NCBI GenBank assembly: GCA_948470475.1 | Contig: OX419338.1 | Span: 9,285,350-9,349,349 of the forward strand | DNA: 64,000 nucleotides | Origin: Galaxea fascicularis | Taxonomy: Eukaryota; Cnidaria; Anthozoa; Scleractinia; Euphylliidae | Direction of reading: 5' to 3' | Shown here: in pieces, positions 1 through 12,200 of the stretch | How positions within the stretch are numbered: the first letter of the stretch is position 1 | Layout of the letters: each line of letters starts with the position of its first letter | Translations under genes and position numbers: made by a program | The notes under the pieces: model-generated | Database searches by the model: none | Told to the model about the DNA's origin: nothing | What the model saw: only the letters and a program-made list of their open reading frames with translations

Positions 1-137
1 GAAAAATCAGGGGAAAACAATTTTTTGTCAAGGACAGGGAAACGAAGATAATAATCTTGCTCTGATTGGTTCAAGTATTTGATTGTATGAACAATCCAAT
101 TAGAAACCGTTTTATATACCCACCACTTTTCGCGCTT

Positions 138-150
138 GTTTCCATGCAAC
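138..150 (+). promoter_or_regulatory. X-box-like RFX site upstream of CFAP47
   Basis: GTTTCCATGCAAC reads as two RFX half-sites, GTTTCC and TGCAAC, around a one-base spacer. RFX factors switch on ciliary genes in animals through X-boxes close to the start codon, and this one lies about 130 bp before the CFAP47 ATG. The match is imperfect, so binding is inferred. Confidence 0.45.
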
Positions 151-169
151 GAGGAGCGACCGTAAATTA

Positions 170-180
170 AATATGGCGGC
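170..180 (+). promoter_or_regulatory. YY1-like element
   Basis: AATATGGCGGC matches the AAnATGGCGGC form of the YY1 site that often lies near transcription starts of TATA-less animal genes. It lies about 100 bp before the CFAP47 ATG and may mark the 5' UTR or start site. The ATG inside it (173) is not a good start: its frame is not the CFAP47 frame. Confidence 0.35.
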
Positions 181-229
181 CAATTCAAGTTGACAACACT
201 CGTATGTTTCATTTTTAAATCCAGTTGTT

Positions 230-236
230 GTAAACA
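230..236 (+). promoter_or_regulatory. Forkhead (FOXJ1-type) motif
   Basis: GTAAACA is the core forkhead motif. FOXJ1 acts with RFX factors as the motile-cilium regulator, so this motif beside an X-box-like site before a motile-cilium gene is coherent. A 7-mer can occur by chance. Confidence 0.35.
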
Positions 237-282
237 CCTGTTAAGTAGAAAAGTGCAATAATTTTTTCGTAAGGGATCGGGA

Positions 283-3200
283 ATGGAGGGAACTGTGGCA
301 GGAGTAAGAATTGTTCCACCCGTAGTGGAATTTTTCGATGCTGAGTCCGACGTTGTTCATCAAATGACATTGACAGTACAGAATCTTAGCAAGACTTCAA
401 AAACCATCAGATTTCACGGTCCTGCATCGAACGTAAGTGGCTGTTATTCTGAAGAATAGAAAGATTCTATGCGTAAATGGCTCCTGGCTAGCTCCTTGAT
501 ACCTGGACACGTCTCAGAGTAAAATTTAAAGTGAACTTTAAGCTATTGTATACTGGCAACTGAGCAGAATATAAGCCTAAGTCTTAAGCTTACATAAATA
601 ATTGAATCTGCTGTTAAGATAAAGGAGATGTTGAGCTTAATTTCAGGTGAGATTGTTGTTTTGAAAAAACTGACACCCTGTTTAAGAAACTGATGTGGAA
701 CACCTTTAAATTTACGTTTTCTTCTGTTGCAGTCCTTCCGATTAAAAGTGAAAAACCCAGACCATGCTATAGCACCTGGGTTAGAGGTCTCTGGACTGGT
801 AGAATATTACACCACAAAGGCAGAGGATGCGCAGGACCGGGTTATACTTGTTGCTGACAGTGATGTGGTGGAGATTCCTCTTATAGCGTTAGTAAAAATG
901 TCAACTGATTTTATTTTTGTAAGAAACTTCACAAAATCACTGCAGTAAATGTAGCTGCTTTGTGGAGAAGGACTAGCTCTTGTCTGTTGGAGCATTAATT
1001 TTGGTCAATATTATAATATTATAGACTAGTGATTGCTTTACATAAACAGTTTCTAACACGAGTTGGCTGATCAAGGGTTATGGTCAACTCAGTTGGTGCA
1101 AGCGCGTTTTATTTTCCAGCCAAAAACCTGCAAATCCTCTTTACCTCTATGTAGTGATGTTTTCTGTTTAGAAACATTGACGTCAAATTTCTTTTGATAT
1201 TCAAATTTGCCACCCACTGAACAATAGCATGCATTGTTTCAACAGCCAATAAACCTCTGATTGGTACATAAGTAGCAATAGGTGACATAATGCAAAACAT
1301 TGTTATACAGCTGTAGGTCAGCAGGCTGAGCTTATTATTATTATTACATAGTTATATAATAACTTGTTATTGTTATTGTACATGCTTACAAGGTGTAAAT
1401 TTCCTGGTCAGTTACCCTTGGAAGCAAACAACAACAAGTTCCTAAAGGTCCTAAGGGAGTTCTCTCCTGAGTCTCTAAATGGACAAACCTTTTCACAATA
1501 GTCCAGCTGTTCCCAACAATGCTGTTTTCTGGACCACTTCAAGTTTGATGTTATTATTATAATAATAAAACAGGTTAATTCCAATAGTTTTCTGTTACCA
1601 ACTGAAGTCAGTCACCTGCAAAACATACACAGTACCATATCACTGAAGTTATTACAAAGTGTATCAAACAGTATGGACAAAAAACAAAGCCTTACATGTA
1701 CCTCTGCTGTTGTCCATCAACAGATACACTCCATCTCCCCAGTTAGAGCTGAGCGGCCCTGCAGATTTTGGTGTAACAGTGGCAGATGGTAAAGTATTAT
1801 CACAGGAAATTTTTGTCACAAATGAAGGCTCATTAACTGGAGAGTTTAAAATAAGGTACAATGGTGAGCAACCAATCACGATCATGCCTTCAGGAGGTAT
1901 TGTAAAGCCAGGAGCGAAGCAGGCTGTAAAGGTGAGTCATAGTTTAACCCTTAACATCCAATAGTGACCACCATATAACTTCTCCTTACCAGATCACTAG
2001 TTCATCAGGCATACAGGGCATGAGAAAACAGGAAATAATCACCATGGATCAGTTGCGGCGGTGCTTACACACAGCACAAATTCTCCCTACGTGTAACATG
2101 CAAAATAAGTGAGAATTGTAAGGAGAATACACTGTTGATTCATGCCTCTTACTAACCGAGTTTGAGGTCCGTACTGTAAGTTGTGGACTGAGTTTTTTCC
2201 CATTTGTTCATGGCCCAAGTGGAAAGCGTGCAGGCCATAAATCAACGGTAAAACTGAGGATCTGTAACTTACAGTACAGACCGAGAAAAGCAGGTTAGTA
2301 AGATGTTAATTATATCTCTGAGGTTAATCAGTTGTGCGGGAAAGGAAACTTTCAAATTTAGCGGGCCGTACAGTAGAGTACCAATCACAGCGCGAGTACT
2401 AACTCAGAGATATAATAAAGGGAATTAAAAACAAATGTTTTTTGCTGTAGAATGGTGAATGATTTTCAAACTCTGTGTATGCAGGGGCCTTTGCTATGAC
2501 CACCAGCTACAGTACTGTATAATAGCCATTTACCAGCTACCAATAACAGCTTTTTGTGTGTGTGCTTTATTGATAGGTTTTTGTTGTTGTCAGTGTCTAC
2601 TATAAAAATGTATTATTCACTGTTGCTTAAGTATGGATTTACTTTTTGTCTTCCTCTTGCTCCTTTGCAATATGTATGTACACTTTTGTAATGTGAGGAG
2701 GTTTGACACATTGATTGTGGTTGTGCAGTGACTGATTTTATTTATATTCAATGTAAAATCACATTGTTAATGAAGATCTCTGTTATAAATATTATGACAA
2801 TTTCATGTAATTCAGTTTTGGTACCAAGTAAGGAAGTAAGTAAAAGTCTTTTGTTGTTGCAGATTGAGTTTATCAGCAAAACACCAGGAAAGTTAAATGA
2901 AGTAGCACAGTAAGTGATGGTTTTTCTTTAAAAGTATGTAGCAAGTGATGTCTTGTGCTCAGCTTGTATAAAAAACAGGCAGTTTGATAAAAGCAATAGA
3001 CTGACTGGACTATTGATTTATTGAGAGTATGAGATTTCCTATTATTCTAATATTGAATCAGTACACATTTTCATAACTATTGCAATAGTTGTCTCAGTTT
3101 TGATGTAGTGGTCTTGAATAATCTTCTTTATGTTTCTGCTCTCGCAGAAACATAAAGAAGATTATTCGAGAAGCTGACCAATTCCTGACCAAGCTACAAT

Positions 3201-6200
3201 CCTGGCCAAAAACTTTAGGACGCTACACAAAAAAAGTCAATTGCAAGGCGGTATCTCCAACTCCCCCACATTCAATGTTGATTTCTTGCCATTTCTACTA
3301 CTACAATGATGCCAGTCGCTATCAACATTGTTAAGGTGGGGGGGGGGGGGAGTGGTTTTAAAACACAATACAACAGTGAACAATGTTTACCAGCTGATTC
3401 CTTTAGTATTCCAAATAATTTTGGCTAGGATTGTTGGCAGGAAGAACGGCTGAGCCATTCCAAACTAATATAGCCATTCTTAATTGATTCAGATGCCAAA
3501 CTTTTCATGTACTTAATTCATTGAATTTAAGGTTCAGCTCACAAAATGTATGGCATCCGAATTAGGCCTTACAATGTCTCCTTGTACTACAGTGCTAGGT
3601 ACTAACAAGAAATCAAGTTATATTAGAGGTATTTTTTGTGGATTAATGGTTATTAATTTTGACTTATTAATATTGCTTTTGTGAAGGGTTAAGCTTGAAG
3701 GTCAGCTTCCCACAACTCTTCAAATAATTGCGACTGTGGTTGAGAGATCTCTGGAACTTTTGACTCTGGAAACAGAGGAAATTGTGCAATCAATCAACTT
3801 TGGTTCAACTTACTATGGCACAGACCTTACGAAATCTTTCGTGATATATAACAATGGACCTGATATAGCGAACTTTGTAGTTATACTGGAAGAAGGCGGA
3901 GAAGGGCAGGAACTGGTATGTACCAGTATTGATCAATAATAATAAATAATATTATTACAATAATATTCCTTCGGGTTAAAGCACAGCAGTAACAATATAT
4001 ACAACACCTTTTATGCTGTTTGTTGCATTATGCTTGAAAAGTCCCTTACAGGGAGAAGAAAATTTATTAAGTAGCTGTTTGTTTGTCTTTTCTTTTACGT
4101 TACAGCTCATAATCTTAGTTTGTGATCACATTAACTAGCTGTCTAAGGCCACTTAAAGGAGAAAGCTGCATTAAGGCTTTTTTTTATTGTTTATCAATTT
4201 AACTCTTTTTCTGATCTTCAGGGTGTCGACTTGACAAAAAGTGCAACAGCGATGTTATTATCGCAAACAAATTTTCAGGATCTTGGTTCAGCCAATGACT
4301 TGACAACCCTAGTTACAGCTTTACCAAGTCAGGGAGTCCTTTACCCTCAAGAAAAAAGAGCAATTCACTTTAGGTTCAGTCCAAGATACTCCAAGTCTAA
4401 CAAGGGTTGGAAGAGCAGCGATCAACCTCCACCAAGGAAAGACTACTCTTTGTTCATGCACATAGAGACTGTGGGAAGTGTTGGTGGGATTTCTAATACA
4501 TCCAAGGGTGCAAGTGGAACTGGAGGTAAGCAACATTGTGTGTGTTCTGGTGGAAAATATTATTGAGTCAGAAAAAAAATAATGTGAAGGCCTGTGTGTC
4601 TTTAACTTTGGAGAGGAAGTATTTTGTCTACTTTGTAGAACTGTCTAAAATGCAACCATTATTAGTATATAACCGCACAAGTGAATAGTGCTTTTCGCAC
4701 GCTCTGATTGGTTAACTCGGAGGTGATTAGCAAAGTACTAGCGCACCTTTGAGCGGCCAAAGAGAAACAAAACAGCCTCCTGTTTCAGGTTGGAAGAGGA
4801 ATTATTCGAATAAACGCTAGTTATTCAGCTTGTGTGGTATATACTAAAACAATTATTATTCACCTCAGTGTCAGTGAAAGTGGTGGATATTTACCTCACT
4901 GCTTCGTGACTTGGTAAATATCCACCACTATTCACCTCCACTTTGGTGAATAATAATTATTGTTAATTTATAACCTTCACACCACTCAGTGATTTGTCAC
5001 TTGTAGGTACCTACAGTCATTGCAGTGGAAGAATGATAGTTGATACCAGTAACTGAAAAGTTGGGACTATGGACTCTTGCAGTGAAAACAAAATAATTGC
5101 ATCTTTTAAAAGAGATTGTTGTCTACACAAGTAGTGAAAAGAGTTTTGTTTCAAATTATGAAATTGGTCAAATGTGCACATCTGTATCATCTGTAAATGT
5201 GATTTTTTTTCCTTTAGTATCTTCACTGTAATTTCTGAAAGCCCTGGTGTTGTTTCATCTTTCCTAGGTTCAAGAGTTGAGGTTGCACTCCTGGGAACAG
5301 CTTTACCAGTCCTGCTATCCATCTCACCAAGTCCTGTGTTCAAGTTTGGAGACTGCCCTGTTGGCAATCAAATCGATGCACTGTGCACTGTGAACAATGA
5401 GTCTGCAAGTTTGCCCGTGACATTTTCACTGCATTCCACAGCACACTTCCACTCTTCACCTTCGCAGGAGCACATCAATCCTGGCCAGTCAGTAGATGTG
5501 TTGTTATCATTCAGACCTAATCAGATGGGCACGTTTAAGCCTGTAGTCCCACTAGAGGTCCTTGGAGGAGTTGTTGAAGATTTTTCATTTGACGGAGATC
5601 CTACTGCTATGAAGTATGTGTGAAGGAACACCGCTGGTAGCATCTTTCACCCAATACATTGGGACTTGTTGTAAGCATTGTTCTTTGTTACTTGCAGGTT
5701 GGTCCCCATATACACCACCTCAATTAACCTTCATGGCACAGGCACCAAGGAGACCAACCAGCAGAAAACACTACCACAGCCAGGCATGCCACAGATTGCC
5801 CACCCCAATGACAGAGCCACTAGCATCAGGCCTGCAAAGAGAAATGAGAATGTCAGGTATTTTTTCTTTCATGCAGTAACCTTTTAAAGCCGCAGCTACA
5901 CGAGATGGTGATGCAATTTTTTCTAAATTTGTCATGTCGCCAGCACATGGTTAAAATCACTCAAGACATGTAGCCACCTTTGCACAAAATGTTGCGATTG
6001 CAGCAGCTAAAAAATTGCGAGAAATTGAATGAGATTCAGAACTTTTCACAACAAAATGACAGACTTTGTCACTCATGTAGCCACCACTATGCGCCAGCAA
6101 CACAAGAATTACCAGAAAAAATCGCATCACCATCGCAAGCAAAAAATTGCTCGTGGAGTTGCAGGTTGTTGAAATGTCAGTCAATACTCACCTGGACGAT

Positions 6201-9200
6201 CATGCTTCACTTAGCTATGATATGACTCCTGGGTTGAAACCATTAACGAAGAAGTAGTTGTTACTTACACTCAACCTTCACTGTCCATTCGTTTCAAACC
6301 CGTACTGATTTTGATGAAGGTGATCAAGGATTGTAATGTTTTACAGGTGTTAGTTACTAGCTATGGTACTAGTGGTGAAAGCTAGACAGTGCAATAGTGT
6401 AATCGTTCATTGTTATGTTGTTCTTCTCACAGAACATTATTTACCGGCATCGAGAGATACACATTTGTAGACCCAGACTATGCTTTCACAGACAAAGAAG
6501 AGAGACAGAGATTAGAGCATAAACAGCAGTACCTCGACTACATCAAGAGACTGAGGGAAAAAAGATTGCTCAGTGAAAAGAAAAGGTGCGTTCAGATTAA
6601 AATAGTATCTTGTCAGAAGTTAGCTTATGAACACAAGGTGAAACAGCATGTCTCCTTAATTAACTGGCATGTCTGTAATGCAAATGTGGTCTCCAAATGA
6701 CATTCAGGATAAAGGCAGTTCCCTTTTGTATGTGCATGGACAGCTTGTACAAGTCTATGCTTCTAGTTTAAAGCTGTCTGCACTCAGGTAATCAAATTTC
6801 ATTCCAGCTCAGCTCTCTTTGTCCTGGCTAGCACCATGATATTGATCCTTTCAAGTGAAGTTTAAGATTTCAAGACTTCAGGCTGGTATTATTAAAATGA
6901 TAATAATTGATTTGGTGGTGGTGTTCTTGTTTATAAACAGTGAATTCCATGAGCTTAACAATGCTACTGATTTGGGAATGAAGAGTAACAGAGGCTTGAA
7001 ACCCCCAAAGATTTCTGCAAAGGAATCTAGGTTCCCTGAAAGAGGTCAGAAGTCATTTATTTATTATCATCATTATCACTTGTTTATCAGTAACTCATGT
7101 TGTCCATTTTGCTGCATCCTGTCACACCACTGTCATGTTGTTTTTAACAGGAGATTTCAGCATTGTTTATCTTTACCTGTAAGATCCCTTCACTCAGAAG
7201 AGCATGGTTCCCTTTAGTAGTCACATTTTTTTTGAAATCTTGTTCAGTATTATTTGCACTGCAGAGTAAAGAATGAAGTGATCATCACAGTTATGAAAAC
7301 TACTTGAGCAGTGGTGGAAATAAAGCCCCAAAAAAGTCAGGCTGTGTTTTATCTTTATTTTGTCACTGTTGCTGACAAGTACAGTCTAACCTCGATTATC
7401 AGGACTCGTGGGGACCTCGGTAAATAGTCCAGATAATCAAAAATATGAATATATTAATGAGATAGGCATGTAAACAAAAGTTACACAGCAAAGAAAACAT
7501 TTTAATTGTGAAATCTACACAGCCTGTATGTATATATCAGCTGAACGCATTAGAATATTTCCTTGTCTCGTTGCACTTGCAAATTTTGAAAAGCGCACAG
7601 GATAATACGCTGTTTCAACAGTCTTTTGAAAGGATTATTGGGCTTTTTTCATGAAAAATTGGGGCCAGAGAAAAAAGTCGGATAATTGAATAGTCCGGAT
7701 AATCGAGGTTCGACTGTAGTGATCATAACTGAGATAATCACTTACATCTTCATACTTCTTTTCTTGATACACAGCTCCCTCTCCAGTGAGTGCTGAAGTT
7801 AAGTTGTTGAGTTCCCTGACACTGGCTGGAAACAAGACTCAAACTCTGTCAAAACCTGTAAGTTATTGTGAGGCCCTGTTATGATCTGTCTGTTCATGTG
7901 ATGATAGATACAGCATGTGGACACTGCAGGTGTGAACACCTTTTGTTAATCAACAATTAAGTGTATTAGTTTTTCCCCTTTCCTTCTGCATTGGTAGACA
8001 GAGTAGTAATTAGAATGCATTTTGTCATTCTCTGTAATCAAAAATTGTTATTTTCTGTAATTATTAAAACAACACCTTTGAATTAACTCACGCATAATTT
8101 TTATGAGTTCTGCAAAAGGAACAAGAATTTAATATTGTAACAATCCACCATCACTGGTAGTTCTGCAAAATGATATTGACTAAAGTAAAGGTACAATTTT
8201 GTAGTTAATAATGTGCCATTGTGGCCATATTACTTTGTTCCAAAGAGTTCTCACTGACTGTGTTTTCTTTCATTCTTCAAGTTAAGCGATGGCTTGAATG
8301 CAGTGCCAATGACTGAAAAAGAGAAGCGTGACTGTACCACTATGCTGTCTCCTCAACAACTTAAACTTGTGGACATAGGTGAATTATTGTGTACTTCGAC
8401 ACGTAAATACCCATACCTCCCATAAAATTCCAACGTGGAGGGGGTGGCAAAAGGAGATGTTTTTAAAGAAAAGTATGGAGCTCTCTTGGTACATGTATTT
8501 CCATAGGAGAGGGGAGCTGCAAACCAAAAAATTAAACCTTCTGGAACCACACATTGATTTTTAGTTCTGATTAGTACATGCTTGTACAGTGTCAGCAGCT
8601 GTAATTAAATACTTTCAAAGATGTTGACCATTGCTGTGGATATAAAAATTAATTTAATATCATAAAATACTTTATTCTCCAAATATTTATAATTAGCAGG
8701 ATGAGTTTTATTATTAGAAACTTTACTTGTGACTTTGGAGTAATTCTTGGATTTTTAATTTTGATTTTGAACTCAGGTCCCTCACTGATGGATTTTGGCC
8801 AGGTGTGCCTACGATCTGTTAGCAGTAAAGACCTTATGATTGTCAATAACTTGGACATCTATATTCATGTTGTTGTTCAGGTGGGTGAATGTTTAATCCC
8901 TTGTTTAAATTTGTGTATTTATTGGTTTGGGGTTCGCTGACTTGGGTTTATGAACTTATCCCATAGAACATGTTTATATTATCCTTTATTTTTTAATCCC
9001 TGTTCTGATCAGTGAAAAAAAAAATCATCTGCAGAAGCATGCACATAATTGAAATCTCACTTAGTCCATTTGTGACCACCGAATAACTATGTGAAACAAG
9101 ACTGGTTAATGAGTTCTAACATATGGCAGACATTTATTGCACTTCAGAGATTTTCAACACTTTTAAAATTGAATTTCTCTGATTGTATTGTAGATTGACT

Positions 9201-12200
9201 GCCGAGAACTTCGTCAGACATCCCCCTTGTCTCAAGTGATTCCACCCGACTCTGTAGCAAAGCTTGCTATGATGTTTGAGTCCAATGTAAGAGGGACATT
9301 TGAAAGGTAAAAATTAAACAGTCAATGATTTATTGTGTTCACAACTTTCTTGTTCTCCTGGTGCTGTTTGTCTGAAATAATTTTGCTGGTACTACTAGTG
9401 ATCTGCAGCTTGAAGGTTATTCGAGTGTTTGTTTTTGTTGGTCAAACCCATTGGGATCACTTATTTCTGAGAGCCCCTGAAGTTCATCAAACTGAAGTTT
9501 ATACCAGCAGTGGATAAGTTGAACTTGCCTTGTACAAGGTTAACCAATGCCTAATAATTTGTCTTTCGGATTATTTGATTTTAAATGGTTGCATTGCAGT
9601 TTGTTTTGAGTTTCAGAGTGCTGCTCAATTTTTCTTTTTTTTTTCTGTGCTCAGGTGTTTGCCACAAACACAATGCAACATGCAATATGCAACAAACACT
9701 TCTTGCTAATGCCATCTTGCATACAGTGACTTCCTCTCCAATTAATTTTGTTGATTCATAATTGTAGGAGTGTGAACTACAGTATAAATGGCTATCATCG
9801 GCAACATATTGTTGTGATGGCTGAAGTTGTGTCTGTTGCTTTGGAATTACCAAGGGATGAAGTTGTGTTGAGACCATCCCCTGGTCTTTTGGCAGATTCA
9901 GGTGAGAATACATCATTTGAACTGTTGTGATGTTACACCAAATAAAACACACATTTTTGTGACTGTTGAATCATGCTCTTTTTCCATCTCATGTAGGTCT
10001 TCGGAGCTCTGTCACTTTGTTAAACAAAAGAAACTACCCAGCTGAGTTTTCGTGGTCTCCAATTCTTGATGAAAGAGGAACAGCATTTTCCATTCGGCCA
10101 TCTGGTGGTAAGCCTGCCTCTCTAGTTATACTTACAGATAATGTAGGGATGTGTTTCGTTCACTTTTGAGAAGAGCACAATAAAGTAACATTGAAGGATG
10201 CCGTCCTCATATTTGCTTGGAAACTAAAGCCTGATTAGATTTAATCCAGCCCACGTATTTGGAAATTGAATAAGCATAAATACCCTTAGTATAAAAAGTT
10301 AGAGTTAACAAATTTACTTGCCTAAAGGTTTCCCAAATTCACTTGACTTTCTTTTCTTTTTCTATGACAAAGTTAAAGTGAGGGAGATCTTCATGGATAC
10401 TGACATCTATTTTCTTTGGAACAGTTTCAGAACAATGGTGCTCAAAAGCACTGGTTGACCATCTGTCTGCTCAACCAACAGATACTTACCTCATGGCATG
10501 ACCCTTTTTTGAATTAATACTGTTTTTATAGTGAAAGTGCACCTAGCTATCCAAGCTAGTTTACAGGCACTCCACTTGAATCCCAAGAAATAAATAATTT
10601 GAATAAACATAACATAAGAATCCCAACTGGCAGAAGGCAAACCAGTTGGCTATTTACAAGGATAACCAAGGGGGTGAACCAGGTACTTACCCAGAACAAC
10701 ACCAGCTAGTGGCCAGAGCGGGATTTGAACCCGGGTCACCGCATTGAAATCCAGGGCCCTAAACCACTCAGTCATCCTGCCTCCTCCTATGTGATGATTG
10801 CTGGAAATAATATAATTATGTTTTTTTCTATTTTTGTGGTTTTAGGGACAGTTGATGCTTTCACTAGCTTGGAGTGTGAGGTTGTCTATCAACCAACCTT
10901 TTCAGCTCCTGAAGAAACTGATTTTCTTCTTCATGTCACTGGAGGTGGTGATCTGAAGCTCAAATGCATAGCCAAGGTATTGTGTGAGAACAGCACTCTT
11001 AAGATACTGCTGAAACAGCAAAACTAAATTTAATAATAATAATAATAACTTTATTTAAGTCTCAAATTTTCTAGCCGAGCACAGGTGCTCTACTAATTGG
11101 GGAAAAATCTCTAAAACAGATCACATCAAATCAAATGTTGGTTTTTTGAGGAGAGGGGAAAACCGGAGTGCCTGGACAACCTCCCAGAGCAAAGTACAGT
11201 GTAGAGAACCAAAAAACTCAGCCCACTTGCGATGCTGAGTCCAGCAATCAAACCCGAGACACATTCATGGAAGGCGAGCGGTCTCACCACTGCACCAACC
11301 CTGCACCCCTTAAAAAAAGCCGTTTTTTTCTTAATGTTCTTTGGTGCCAGTTGAGGTCACTCAGATCAGGTTCCTGTTTTATGTTGTTTTAAATGAGCTG
11401 TTTATCAATAGGCAGTGTTAAACAATAAACTATTCCTGCATCCATTCAAGTGTTTGATGAATTCGCACTTATTTAAGTTCCAGTCACTGTTTGAACTTAA
11501 AAAAGCAAAAGCTCTGTGGAAGGTGATCAACTTACAGTGCTTTGGCAGAAATTGGTTGATTTGAAACACTTCATGATGTGGTTTAGAAAGATAGGAAGAT
11601 CTGCCACAGGTAAGCATTTCAAAGTCTTTTGAGAGATGATATCTAACTGTTAAAATGTTATTTGACCTTGTAGCTTGGTTCTGCCCAGTGTGCATTTGTG
11701 GAAAGAAGACTTCTTTTTGGTTCAGTGGCACTTCATTTAACCACAGTGAGGACAGTGTCCCTCAAGAATACCAGCCACAACCATGCTTATTTTGAGGTTT
11801 GTACATGAGGTGTCTCCGAGACCCAGCCTCCACATCATGCTTCTGTTGTGCTGAATTGAAATTAACAATGAATAATTATTAGTAATAGTAATTAGACCGG
11901 GTGGAGTACAATTCAGTGAGTAATCGAGCGAGTAGATCACTCTCTAAATTGTACGACACGAAGTCCAATTACTAATTAATCGTATCAATAACAAATTTCG
12001 AGATTAAGAAGATTTTGAAGACCTTCTTTGAGTAGTGGAAAAAATTATAGAGGAAGCCATTAAAGTGCACGTAATTGAAGTAGGTGTCCAATTACAGGTA
12101 TCCAATTACAAAAAGTTGTAATTGGATACCTGTAATTGGAATCCCATGTGATCGCGCGCCAATTACGCGACAAATAAGCGCGCGCAGAACCAATCAGAAT

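Larger units (their letters stand above)
283..5856 (+). other. CFAP47: CFAP47 exons 1-8 (residues 1-533), N-terminal ASH-like modules
   Basis: Exons: 283-432, 733-887, 1724-1931, 2863-2909, 3687-3915, 4222-4525, 5268-5613, 5698-5856. The translation shows repeated beta-sandwich signatures such as VEFFDAESDVVHQMTLTVQN, LELSGPADFGV and KFGDCPVGNQIDALCTVNN, the pattern of ASPM-SPD2-Hydin modules that bind within axonemal complexes. Exon 2 ends in phase 2 only if GTTAGT at 888 is the donor. That choice gives IPLIAYTPSPQLEL across the junction, which reads better than the alternative GTAAAA donor. Exon 4 is only 47 nt and keeps frame. Confidence 0.85.

Noticed and set aside
1708..1742. Alternative acceptor for exon 3 after CCCCAG (exon from 1742)
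   Set aside because: It would pair with the GTAAAA donor at 891, but deletes the conserved YTPSPQ segment; the 888/1724 pair keeps it.
5017..5367. 116-codon minus-strand frame
   Set aside because: It overlaps CFAP47 exon 7 in antisense and shows no family signature.
10721..10774. Functional tRNA-Leu or tRNA-Ser gene
   Set aside because: The head continues into a SINE body instead of closing an acceptor stem, with no poly-T stop in place.
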